Part shown: positions 7,248-14,250 of the stretch, piece after piece
Layout of the letters: the number at the start of each line of letters is the position of its first letter
Position numbering within the stretch: the first letter of the stretch is position 1
Source of the DNA: CAZCGA01 sp964498075
Lineage (GTDB): Bacteria > Desulfobacterota > Binatia > HRBIN30
Assembly (NCBI GenBank): GCA_964498075.1
Contig: CAZCGA010000123.1
Coordinates: 1-18,143 of the forward strand
Direction: 5' to 3'
DNA: 18,143 nucleotides
Made by a program: the position numbers and the translations under genes
Notes under the pieces: model-generated
Database searches by the model: none
What the model was told of the DNA's origin: nothing
Seen by the model: the letters and a program-made list of their open reading frames with translations, nothing else

Positions 7248-7943
7248 CTATACCGCGCGTCGGCTCTGCACGTACCACTCGGCCCAGCGCAGATCGTCGG
7301 GAGTGGTGAGCTTTCGATTCGTGGGCTCACCCGGGACGACGTGCACCGTGGTCCCAAGGCGTTCCACCAGCATGGCGTCGTCGGTCGCGCTGACGCCATC
7401 TTGCCGTGCGCGTTCGTGGGCCTGCCGCAGCAAGGCGGTGCGGAACACCTGAGGCGTCTGCGCCAACCATATGGTGTGCCGGTCGAGCGTCTCGACAATC
7501 GCTTCGGAGTCATTGACCCGCTTCACCGTGTCGGGTGATGGGACCGCGACAATGGCCGCACCGGTGCCGGCAGCCGCCTCGATGCAGGCCTCCACGCATG
7601 ACCGGGAGACGAACGGCCGTGCGGCATCGTGTACGAGAACCAATTCGGCAACGCCATCGATCAGTGCCAGTCCGGCGGCAACCGAATCCTGCCGTTCGGC
7701 TCCACCACGTGTCGGGCGGATCGGAACCGGCCACGGACCGTAACGTTGCAGCACGTCCGCCGCGGCCGCCTCCTGGTCGGGGCCGACGACGAGAATGATC
7801 GAGCACAAGCCGGAAACGGTCGCCAGCGTGCGCAGGCAGTAGATCGCCATCGGCTGTCCACCGAGCGGCAGGAGACCCTTGCCGGACGAGGCTCCCATTC
7901 GGGTGCCTCGTCCGGCAGCAACCACAATTGCAGAGATTTGCAC
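7248..7943 (-). CDS. ispD: 2-C-methyl-D-erythritol 4-phosphate cytidylyltransferase
   Basis: 231 residues from a GTG at 7943. IspD joins CTP to methylerythritol phosphate in the non-mevalonate isoprenoid pathway, in the cytoplasm. The nucleotide loop is 'VVAAGRGTRMG' (7-17) with Arg15 and Lys22 as expected active-site residues; 'GGAERQDSV' (80-88), 'VHDAARPF' (104-111), 'AQTPQVF' (161-167) and 'NRKLTTPDDL' with Lys211 all match the family. One difference is 'SGKGLLPL', where most relatives have Pro-Lys-Gln. The gene lies 58 bp downstream of carD on the same strand, an order common in Deltaproteobacteria and Actinobacteria, but the usual partner ispF does not follow. There is no Shine-Dalgarno sequence; a strong hairpin ends 10 bases before the GTG. 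Confidence 0.92.
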   Translation of the reverse strand: MQISAIVVAAGRGTRMGASSGKGLLPLGGQPMAIYCLRTLATVSGLCSIILVVGPDQEAAAADVLQRYGPWPVPIRPTRGGAERQDSVAAGLALIDGVAELVLVHDAARPFVSRSCVEACIEAAAGTGAAIVAVPSPDTVKRVNDSEAIVETLDRHTIWLAQTPQVFRTALLRQAHERARQDGVSATDDAMLVERLGTTVHVVPGEPTNRKLTTPDDLRWAEWYVQSRRAV

Positions 7944-7953
7944 TGCTGAACAC

Positions 7954-7983
7954 GACCACCGGCGCCGTGCGGCGCCGGTGGTC
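7954..7983 (-). terminator. Perfect 13-bp hairpin between carD and ispD
   Basis: Arms 7954-7966 and 7971-7983 are exact reverse complements, very GC-rich, around a 4-base loop (GTGC). It begins 18 bases after the carD stop codon. No T-run follows in the carD direction, so it may be a weak terminator, a 3'-end stabiliser, or an element affecting ispD translation, whose GTG is 10 bases further on. Confidence 0.5.
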
Positions 7984-8001
7984 CCGATGTGCGAACGATC
8001 G

Positions 8002-8484
8002 CTAGTGCGCGAAGATGTCGCTCAGCTCCTCGATGATCTTCTCTTCTGGATGCGAGCGCGCGATTGAGAGTTCCTTCACAAGCAGATTGCGTGCAGTGTC
8101 CAGCATCTTGCGTTCGCCAAAGGACAATTCCTTATCACCCTTGAGGACGAACAGGTCACGCAAGACGGCCGCGATCTCCAGCACGGAGCCCGTCTTGATC
8201 TTCTCGGTGTACTCGCGGTACCGCCGATTCCAGGTCTGCTGGTCGATTTCCACCCGGCGCTCACGCAGGATCTTGTAGACCTTGCCAACCATGTCCTTCC
8301 CGATGATCCGCCGCAGTCCGACTGAGGCAACGTTTTCCGTTGGGATCATGATGGTCATATCGTTTTCCAGGATCCGAAGCATATAGAACGTCTTCTCGGT
8401 CCCCGATATCACCTTGGTCTGGACGCTTTGGATGACACCAACCCCGTGAGCCGGGTAGACGACCTTCTCACCGATCTTAAACAT
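8002..8484 (-). CDS. carD: CarD family transcriptional regulator
   Basis: 160 residues. CarD binds the RNA polymerase beta subunit through its N-terminal Tudor-like domain and stabilises the open promoter complex at rRNA and other promoters. Residues 1-60 ('FKIGEKVVYPAHGVGVIQSV' onward) form that domain. The helical C-terminal half carries Trp85 in 'QQTWNRRYREY', matching the conserved tryptophan that wedges the upstream edge of the bubble in mycobacterial CarD, followed by 'AAVLRDLFVLKG' and 'LSFGERKMLDTARNLLVKEL'. The ATG at 8484 is chosen because an excellent Shine-Dalgarno GGGAGGGA sits just upstream; the frame is open to 8544, but that part holds the promoter. Expression is probably strong, and the gene likely heads a carD-ispD unit. 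Confidence 0.94.
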   Translation of the reverse strand: MFKIGEKVVYPAHGVGVIQSVQTKVISGTEKTFYMLRILENDMTIMIPTENVASVGLRRIIGKDMVGKVYKILRERRVEIDQQTWNRRYREYTEKIKTGSVLEIAAVLRDLFVLKGDKELSFGERKMLDTARNLLVKELSIARSHPEEKIIEELSDIFAH

Positions 8485-8515
8485 CGTCTGTCCCTCCCTG
8501 GCCCCGAAATGCAGC

Positions 8516-8544
8516 ATTATCCCATTTCGCCCGTGAATCGTCAA
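8516..8544 (-). promoter_or_regulatory. Strong sigma-70 promoter of carD
   Basis: On the minus strand TTGACG (8544-8539) and GATAAT (8521-8516) are separated by exactly 17 bp; each box matches the consensus at 5 of 6 positions. The expected start near 8509 gives a leader of about 25 nt containing the GGGAGGGA ribosome-binding site before the carD ATG at 8484. This is the most convincing promoter with a conventional leader in the window. Confidence 0.75.
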
Positions 8545-8626
8545 ATTGCCCTCTCAACGGGTCTGCAGAACCTCCTGACCGGACGTTTTTCGAGCGGGAC
8601 GCCGCGGCAGCGAGATCGGGACGTGC

Positions 8627-10258
8627 TCAGAATCCGATGGCGCAGCCGTCCTTGCGCCGGTCTGATCCGCCCCAGAGGCAGCCGGTGGCTGGATCGATCA
8701 TGATCCCTTGCCCACCGCCGAAGCCGCCGCGGATTGCCACCGCGTCGTCGCCGACGACGTCGTGTCCGATCTCGGTCAAGCGCCTTGAGAGCTCCAACCC
8801 GTGCTCGGGTTCGAGCGCCACGCGGTCGGTATCGAGATAATGGAAACGCGGGTAGTCGAGCGCTTCCTGAATGTTCAGGTCGTAGTCGACAAGGTTGGAC
8901 ACCACCTGCACGTGGCCCTGTGCCTGGACGTCGCCACCCATGACGCCGAACGAGACGACCGGACGGCCATCAAGAAACAGCATCGCCGGGATGATGGTGT
9001 GAAAGGGGCGCTTGCGTGGGGCGAGGCAGTTCGGATGCGCCGGATCGAGGACGAACCCGTAGCCCCTATTCTGCAGCGCCACGCCGGTGTCGCCGGCCAC
9101 CATGCCCGAGCCGAACGGGAAGTACAGGCTGTTGATGAGCGAGACGATGTTGCCCGCAGCGTCCGCTGCAGTGAGGTACACCGTGTCGGTACCGACTCGC
9201 ACCGACCCTGGCGCGACGCGTTTGAGTGCCCTGCGCAGGCTGATCAACGCGGCCCGACCGTGTGCGTAGTCCTTCGAGAGCAAGGCCTCGGTCGGCACCG
9301 CGGCGTGCTCGGGGTCGGCGACGTAGCGGTTGCGATCCGCAAACGCCAGCTTGACCGCCTCGATGCGCAGGTGGATGCATTCTCGTGAACCCAGCGGATA
9401 GGCTGCGAGGTCGAAGTTCTCCAGGATGTTGAGCGCGACCAGCGCGGTGATCCCCTGTCCGTTGGGCGGGATCTCGTAGAGCCGGTAGCCACGGTAATCG
9501 GTCGCGATCGGCTCCACCCAAGTCGAGCGGTGGTCGGCGAAATCCTCCATGCTGTGGACACCGCCGTTGGCCCGGGAGAAGGCGACAATCTCCTCTGCAA
9601 TCGCGCCGCGATAGAACGCGTCGGCGCCGCCGGCGGCGATGCGTTCGAGCGTGTCGGCCAGCGCCGGTACGCGAAACACCTCGCCCAGACGCGGCGCGCG
9701 TCCGTCGATGCTGAACGTCCGTAGCGCATCCGGATGCCCCAGCACGCCGAAGCGGATGATGAGGTCCCACTGGTGGGCGATGATCTCGGTGACCGGGAAT
9801 CCGTCGCGGGAGTAGTGAATCGCCGGCTGCAGCACGTCACTGATCGACTGCGATCCGAAGCGCTGCAGCGCTGCACACCAGGCGTGCACCGCGCCCGGGA
9901 TGGTCACCGGCAGCATGCCTTGCATCGGCATTTCGGTGAGCCCGTGTGCCTGCAGCCGGTCGATGGACAGCGCCGCCGGCGCCCGCCCGCTACCGTTCAA
10001 GCCATAGAGGCGTCGCTCGGCGGCGTTCCAGATCAGCATGAAGCAGTCCCCACCGATGCCGGTGCTGAACGGCTCCACCACGCCGAGAACGGCGGCGGCA
10101 CCCACCGCCGCGTCGACCGCGTTGCCACCCAACCGCAAAACCTCGGCACCCGCGGCTGACGCCAGTGCTTGGCTGGCACACACCATACCGCGGCGCCCCA
10201 GTATCATCGAGCGCTGGCTGCGGAACCCCTCTGGATCGTTGCGGTGGGTGTGGAACAT
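8627..10258 (-). CDS. Gamma-glutamyltransferase family protein (YwrD-like, no signal peptide)
   Basis: 543 residues. The family are N-terminal nucleophile hydrolases that cut themselves into two subunits; the new N-terminal threonine then hydrolyses or transfers gamma-glutamyl groups, for example from glutathione. The large-subunit part has 'GGNAVDAAVGAA' (44-55), 'STGIGGDCFML' (65-75) and 'GSGRAPAALS' (89-98). Aligning 'DTVYLTAADAAGN' with the E. coli enzyme places Thr359 as the nucleophile and cut site. The small subunit has 'PFGSGMVAGDTGVALQNRG' and ends with 'GGFGGGQGIMIDP'. There is no signal peptide, unlike classical periplasmic Ggt, so a cytoplasmic enzyme of the YwrD or acylase-like branch is more likely; substrate uncertain. 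The ATG at 10258 is favoured; ATG 10207 is an alternative. Divergent from the subtilase. Confidence 0.88.
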   Translation of the reverse strand: MFHTHRNDPEGFRSQRSMILGRRGMVCASQALASAAGAEVLRLGGNAVDAAVGAAAVLGVVEPFSTGIGGDCFMLIWNAAERRLYGLNGSGRAPAALSIDRLQAHGLTEMPMQGMLPVTIPGAVHAWCAALQRFGSQSISDVLQPAIHYSRDGFPVTEIIAHQWDLIIRFGVLGHPDALRTFSIDGRAPRLGEVFRVPALADTLERIAAGGADAFYRGAIAEEIVAFSRANGGVHSMEDFADHRSTWVEPIATDYRGYRLYEIPPNGQGITALVALNILENFDLAAYPLGSRECIHLRIEAVKLAFADRNRYVADPEHAAVPTEALLSKDYAHGRAALISLRRALKRVAPGSVRVGTDTVYLTAADAAGNIVSLINSLYFPFGSGMVAGDTGVALQNRGYGFVLDPAHPNCLAPRKRPFHTIIPAMLFLDGRPVVSFGVMGGDVQAQGHVQVVSNLVDYDLNIQEALDYPRFHYLDTDRVALEPEHGLELSRRLTEIGHDVVGDDAVAIRGGFGGGQGIMIDPATGCLWGGSDRRKDGCAIGF

Positions 10259-10278
10259 GCGACCAGCAATCTCGCCTT

Positions 10279-10437
10279 TCAGCTTTCGCAGGTAACGCCA
10301 AATTCCTTCAGGTGCTTCAAGAGCGCTCGCGGCTCGAAAGCCGCCGCCGGCAGCAACACCCAGGCGACCTGCTGCTGCCGCGCCGCTTCAGCTCGCGCGC
10401 CGTTGGCGCCCCGGACGCTAGTCACTCGATCGGGCAT
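10279..10437 (-). CDS. Possible small ORF upstream of the gamma-glutamyltransferase gene
   Basis: A 52-residue frame from ATG 10437 to TGA 10281-10279, ending 20 bp before the ggt-like start on the same strand. Codons are mostly G- or C-ending, and the C-terminal 'FEPRALLKHLKEFGVTCES' looks like an ordinary amphipathic helix. I recognise no family and there is no properly spaced Shine-Dalgarno sequence, so it may be non-coding or a gene remnant. It lies within the 278-bp divergent gap, which otherwise shows only the subtilase promoter. Confidence 0.2.
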   Translation of the reverse strand: MPDRVTSVRGANGARAEAARQQQVAWVLLPAAAFEPRALLKHLKEFGVTCES

Positions 10438-10495
10438 CTCCGCGGCGCATAACGTCAGCGCGGCAACGAAGTCAATACAATCGCATCGATATTGC

Positions 10496-10524
10496 TTGAC
10501 CCTCCCCTCGCGTCTGCCTCTAAT
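10496..10524 (+). promoter_or_regulatory. Strong promoter of the subtilase gene
   Basis: TTGACC (10496-10501) and TCTAAT (10519-10524) with a 17-bp spacer; both boxes match the consensus at 5 of 6 positions. The predicted start near 10531 lies only about 6 nt before the GTG at 10537 that begins the signal peptide, so the message would be nearly leaderless. This argues against the TTG at 10492 as a start. Confidence 0.6.
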
Positions 10525-10536
10525 GGCATCTTGCAC

Positions 10537-12282
10537 GTGCGTTCTGCCATAGCCGCTCTGTTTGTGCTGCCGTTGCTCGCGGCGGTCGGTCGCGCGCAAT
10601 CGGTCGGGGCGAAGGTTGGTCTCGACGTCGCACAGCTCGGCGCCAGCGATACCGCGGAGGTCTTCGTCATGCTGAAGGAGCCGGGCGCGGCGCGGCGTGC
10701 ACATTTGAATGCGCGGCGGCACGCGATCGCGCAGCTCCGGCGCATGGTGCTGGCCGGAATGAGTCGAAAGGATGTCCGCGTGCGGCGGCGGTTCTCTATT
10801 GCCAGCGGCTTCAGGGCGACCGTGACGGCGGCGGGACTGCAACGACTGCTCGCTGATCCTGACGTGCTCCGCATCGATCCGCCCCTCTACGGTTCGGCTG
10901 CCCTGGCGCAAACCGTGCCGCAGATCCGCGCCGATGCGGTCCACCGGAGAGATGATTTCGGGCAGGGGGTGACGGTCGCGGTGCTCGACACCGGTGTGGA
11001 CCCAACCCATCCGGATTTGACAGGGGCGGTCATCGACGAGCATTGCTTCTGCACGGGCGGCTGCTGCCCGAACGGCACCGACGAGCAGTCGGGGCCCGGC
11101 AGCGCCTTTACGCGCGCCGTTCACGGCACCCACGTTATGGGAATCATCGCTTCACAGGGGATCGTGGCGCCGCCCGGCGTCGCACCTGCCGCCAAGGTGG
11201 TTGCCGTCAAGGTTCTCGACGACGGCAATCGCGGTGACTTGACGGATTGGGTGGCCGGTCTGGAATGGATCGCCTTGAACCATCCGGACGTGCAGGCAAT
11301 CAACATGAGCCTGGTGAGCGATGCGGTGTACCCCGAGGACTGCGACGTTGCGAGCTCGCTGAACCTCGCGTTCGCCCAGGTGTTCGACGTGCTGCGCGCG
11401 CGCGGCACCCTGACCTTCGTGGCGTCGGGAAACACTGGACAGGTGGCCCAGATGGCGGCGCCGGCGTGCGTGCGTGCCGCCGTCGCCGTCGGAGCGGTAA
11501 CCAAGAGCGACGGCGTGTGGCTGTTCAGCGACGCTGATGCAGCGCTCGACGTGCTGGCTCCCGGCGTGTCGGTGGTGTCCAGCGGGACCGGGCATTCGAC
11601 GAAGACATTGAGTGGAACCTCGATGGCCACCGCGCACGCGACCGGGACCGCGGCGCTGATGCTCGCCTTCAATCCACAGCTGGGCGCCGAGGAGCTGGAA
11701 AGCATCCTCGAACGCACCGGCAAGCCCATCGCCGATACACGCAACGGCCTCACATTCCCGCGCCTCAATGCGCTGACGGCATTGCAGGCGGTGCTCGACG
11801 TCTCCCGACCGTTGCTGGGCGGAGGCAGTCGGCTGACGGATTGTCTGGTCGAGTGGAACGTCATGCCGCCGAGCGCTGCCGTGCTGCGGCCCGTGCCCGG
11901 TGTTGCGTGTCGCGACAATGACCCCGTGTGCGATGCGGATCACACGCTCGGCCAGTGCACCTTCCGCGCGTCCGCCTGCTTCGATGTCCCGGAGCTGCGC
12001 CTGCCGGGCTGCGGCGCTGACGTACCGATCATCGCCTACGGCTTTGTCTCTCCCCGCACAGCGCCCGCCGGTGATGGCGTTGATGCGGCGAACGCACGGG
12101 CGCTCGCCGCGGCCTTGCCAGGCCTGCCGATCATGCAGCGCAACACTTGCGGCGCGGTCGTACCGTTCGTCGTTCCCGTCGACTCATCACCGGCCACGCG
12201 ATGGATCCGCCTCTATGCTACGACGGCCGATGGGCGAATGGACTACGACCGGTTGCGGTTCACCTGCCTGCCGGCTGAGTGA
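10537..12282 (+). CDS. Secreted S8 subtilisin-like serine protease with Cys-rich C-terminal module
   Basis: 581 residues from GTG 10537. Residues 1-22 form a signal peptide (Arg near the start, a hydrophobic core, then 'AVGRAQS'), so the protein is exported. Residues about 38-116 resemble an I9-type inhibitory propeptide. The S8 domain has Asp151 ('AVLDTGVD'), His196 ('HGTHVMGI'), oxyanion Asn299 ('ASGN') and Ser362 ('GTSMATAHATG'), so it should be active. Inserted between Asp and His is 'EHCFCTGGCCPNG', a four-cysteine loop. After about residue 430 comes a roughly 145-residue module with eight cysteines (436, 458, 465, 474, 481, 492, 538, 577) that I do not recognise; the even cysteine count suggests disulfides outside the cytoplasm. 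The frame extends to a TTG at 10492, but the promoter occupies that stretch. The histidine phosphatase follows 74 bp downstream. Confidence 0.88.
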   Translation: MRSAIAALFVLPLLAAVGRAQSVGAKVGLDVAQLGASDTAEVFVMLKEPGAARRAHLNARRHAIAQLRRMVLAGMSRKDVRVRRRFSIASGFRATVTAAGLQRLLADPDVLRIDPPLYGSAALAQTVPQIRADAVHRRDDFGQGVTVAVLDTGVDPTHPDLTGAVIDEHCFCTGGCCPNGTDEQSGPGSAFTRAVHGTHVMGIIASQGIVAPPGVAPAAKVVAVKVLDDGNRGDLTDWVAGLEWIALNHPDVQAINMSLVSDAVYPEDCDVASSLNLAFAQVFDVLRARGTLTFVASGNTGQVAQMAAPACVRAAVAVGAVTKSDGVWLFSDADAALDVLAPGVSVVSSGTGHSTKTLSGTSMATAHATGTAALMLAFNPQLGAEELESILERTGKPIADTRNGLTFPRLNALTALQAVLDVSRPLLGGGSRLTDCLVEWNVMPPSAAVLRPVPGVACRDNDPVCDADHTLGQCTFRASACFDVPELRLPGCGADVPIIAYGFVSPRTAPAGDGVDAANARALAAALPGLPIMQRNTCGAVVPFVVPVDSSPATRWIRLYATTADGRMDYDRLRFTCLPAE

Positions 12283-12356
12283 GCGTTCAGCGAGCTCGCC
12301 TCTTTGCAATCAGCCAGGTCGATCGTTAAGAAGCGGAGTGCTGCAGGCTCAGAGAG

Positions 12357-12959
12357 ATGACGTCGACGGGACACACGCGTGCTGGGCGGCTGATCCTCGT
12401 GCGCCACGGCGAGAGTGAGGGCAACCGCGACCGCACCTTCACGCAGAGCGCCGACGTGGCGCTGACGGCGTACGGTCGTGAGCAGGCGCGGGCAGCCGCT
12501 GGGCGGATCGCGAAGCGATACCGCCCCGCGCGCGTGGTGGCGAGCCCGTTCGCACGTGCCCGGCAGACGGCGGAGATCATCGCCGACGCCTGCGGACAGT
12601 CGGTGGAAGTCGACGCCGCATTGCGCGAGCAGAGCTTCGGCATTTTCGCCGGCCAGCCGTATGACGCACTGCTCGGCGACGCGGCGTATCACGAGGGCCC
12701 GCGTTGGAACTGGCGGCCGCAAGGCGGCGAGTCACTCATCGACGTGTACAAGCGGGTCGTCCCCGCCTTCGACCGCATCGCGTGCGCCGGTGCAGCCCAA
12801 GACATCGTCGTCGTCAGTCACGGCGGGGTGATGGTTGCGCTGTGTGCGTACGTTACCGGCTCGTGGGACGGACTCGCCGTCACCCCGAACGCCGGGATCG
12901 TCGTCGTCGAGCATCGCGACGGGCGCTACGCACCGCCGGTGACGATTCCGGATGAGTGA
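12357..12959 (+). CDS. Histidine phosphatase family protein (phosphoglycerate mutase-like)
   Basis: 200 residues. The branch-1 histidine phosphatase fold is clear: 'LILVRHGESEGN' carries the phospho-accepting His17 with Arg16, 'VASPFARARQTAEII' (61-75) holds the phosphate-binding arginine, Glu91 in 'LREQSFG' is the probable acid, and 'VVVSHGGVM' contains the second His155. These enzymes act on phosphorylated sugars, cobalamin precursors, nucleotides or proteins; the substrate cannot be told here. At 200 residues it is shorter than true phosphoglycerate mutase, so a phosphatase of the GpmB/CobC/PhoE type is likelier. There is no signal peptide. The Shine-Dalgarno sequence before ATG 12357 is weak. 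It may be co-transcribed with the subtilase and converges on the patatin gene 16 bp away. Confidence 0.87.
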   Translation: MTSTGHTRAGRLILVRHGESEGNRDRTFTQSADVALTAYGREQARAAAGRIAKRYRPARVVASPFARARQTAEIIADACGQSVEVDAALREQSFGIFAGQPYDALLGDAAYHEGPRWNWRPQGGESLIDVYKRVVPAFDRIACAGAAQDIVVVSHGGVMVALCAYVTGSWDGLAVTPNAGIVVVEHRDGRYAPPVTIPDE

Positions 12960-12975
12960 GGGCGACGCCCGAAGA

Positions 12976-14244
12976 TCACTCGCTCAGGAACTCCTGCTTC
13001 GCAATCAGAAACGTGTCTTCCAACGCCTCCGGGTTGTGACGGCGCTGCTGCAGCAAGGCGAAGCGGCGCTCCGCGGCCGTGAGATCGAAGGTGTAGCCGT
13101 AGCGGGCGAGGATCGTCTTCGCCTCCGCCGGGTGGTCGCGCATGGTTTCAAGGACGGCGCGGTAGCCGACGAGGACATTGGTCGGGTCGTAACGGAAGAG
13201 GTTGACGACGGAGCCGCGTGTCATCGCCGTCATATCGTCCACCGAGGGGCGGAAGTAGAGGATGTCGAACGAGTCCTCGCCGTGCTTCTCGAGGTGGTAC
13301 TTTTCCTCGAACTCGAGCTTCAGGGTGGCCACCACGTTGCCCTCCAGCGCGGTCAGTAGGGTCTGCAAGAAGAGCTGCGACGTCGTCCCATCGCGACCGA
13401 CGTGCGGCAGTGGCACCAACGGGTTGATCGTCACCATGAAGCGAGCGCCCACCAGGCTCTTGGCGACACCCACGGCAGCGGTGTTGCGCGTATCGCCGTC
13501 CACGAGGATTGCGTGCCCGTCACGCTGCGGAACAAACAAGAACGGAATGGCACTCGAGCAGAGGATGGCATGCGCCAGGGTTTGGCCGGTGATGTACTGG
13601 TGCTTGCTGAAGAACGGGGTGTTCGCGACCCGTCCGGAGAACTTCTTCTTGCCGAACAGAACGGCGCGCCCGGCGGTGAGGTCGGTGGCGCAGATGAACA
13701 GATCGGTGCGCAGATGATCGAAGCGGAACAGTCGCCCGCGCTGGCGCCCGCGGCGGCCTGCCAGGTTGCGACGCAGGAAGGCTTCCAATCCCGCCAGCGA
13801 GAACCAACCTTGGGGCACCAGGTTGATGACGTCCTCGACGCGCTGGAGATAGCCATCGTAGCGTTGCTTGCGTGCGGCCAGCGGCTCGCCGCGGCCGCCG
13901 CCGCGCAGCTCCGTGAGAAAGAAGAGCATGCTGCGCCACAAGGCGGTGAACGGGTTCGGCACGCGGCCGCGGTCGAAACGCAGCAGGATGCTGGGATCGA
14001 AATACTCGATCTCGTCCGGGAAGCGGCCCGACAACGACTTTACGATCATCTCCGGCGACAAGCCGATGGACAGAAACGAGCCGGTCACCGCACCGGCGCT
14101 CGACCCGATGATCGACCGGACCTGGGCTCGGAAGCCTTCGCGGAAGAGATCTTCCAGGCAAATCAGCGCACCGGCCTGGAAAGCCACACCGAGCGGACCA
14201 CCACCGGGCAACAACAGCGTGATCGGTTCGCGGCGTGCGGTCAT
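12976..14244 (-). CDS. Patatin-like phospholipase
   Basis: 422 residues from ATG 14244 (a GTG at 14250, abutting the preceding stop, would add two). The catalytic elements of a patatin Ser-Asp dyad lipase are present: oxyanion-hole 'GGGPLG' near residue 14, nucleophile Ser49 in 'IGSSAGAV' and Asp249 in 'VDGDTRNT'. The family hydrolyses acyl ester bonds of phospholipids or neutral lipids. No signal peptide or obvious transmembrane helix is seen, though 'ALWRSMLFFL' (about 101-110) is hydrophobic. The C-terminal third (from 'LEFEEKYHLEKHGEDSFD') has no motif I know. It begins within a few bases of the nrtR-like stop codon (TAGGTG then ATG), so translation is probably coupled and the gene is the third member of a nadA-nrtR-patatin unit. 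Confidence 0.88.
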   Translation of the reverse strand: MTARREPITLLLPGGGPLGVAFQAGALICLEDLFREGFRAQVRSIIGSSAGAVTGSFLSIGLSPEMIVKSLSGRFPDEIEYFDPSILLRFDRGRVPNPFTALWRSMLFFLTELRGGGRGEPLAARKQRYDGYLQRVEDVINLVPQGWFSLAGLEAFLRRNLAGRRGRQRGRLFRFDHLRTDLFICATDLTAGRAVLFGKKKFSGRVANTPFFSKHQYITGQTLAHAILCSSAIPFLFVPQRDGHAILVDGDTRNTAAVGVAKSLVGARFMVTINPLVPLPHVGRDGTTSQLFLQTLLTALEGNVVATLKLEFEEKYHLEKHGEDSFDILYFRPSVDDMTAMTRGSVVNLFRYDPTNVLVGYRAVLETMRDHPAEAKTILARYGYTFDLTAAERRFALLQQRRHNPEALEDTFLIAKQEFLSE

Positions 14245-14250
14245 CCACAC

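Noticed and set aside
10438..11133. Upstream part of a 284-residue minus-strand frame
   Set aside because: It is antisense to the subtilase propeptide and catalytic Asp region. Only its last 52 codons, outside the subtilase, are kept as a weak candidate.
12954..12981. GAGTGA/TCACTC inverted repeat between the phosphatase and patatin stops
   Set aside because: Arms are 6 bp with a 16-base gap and overlap coding ends; too weak to call a bidirectional terminator.
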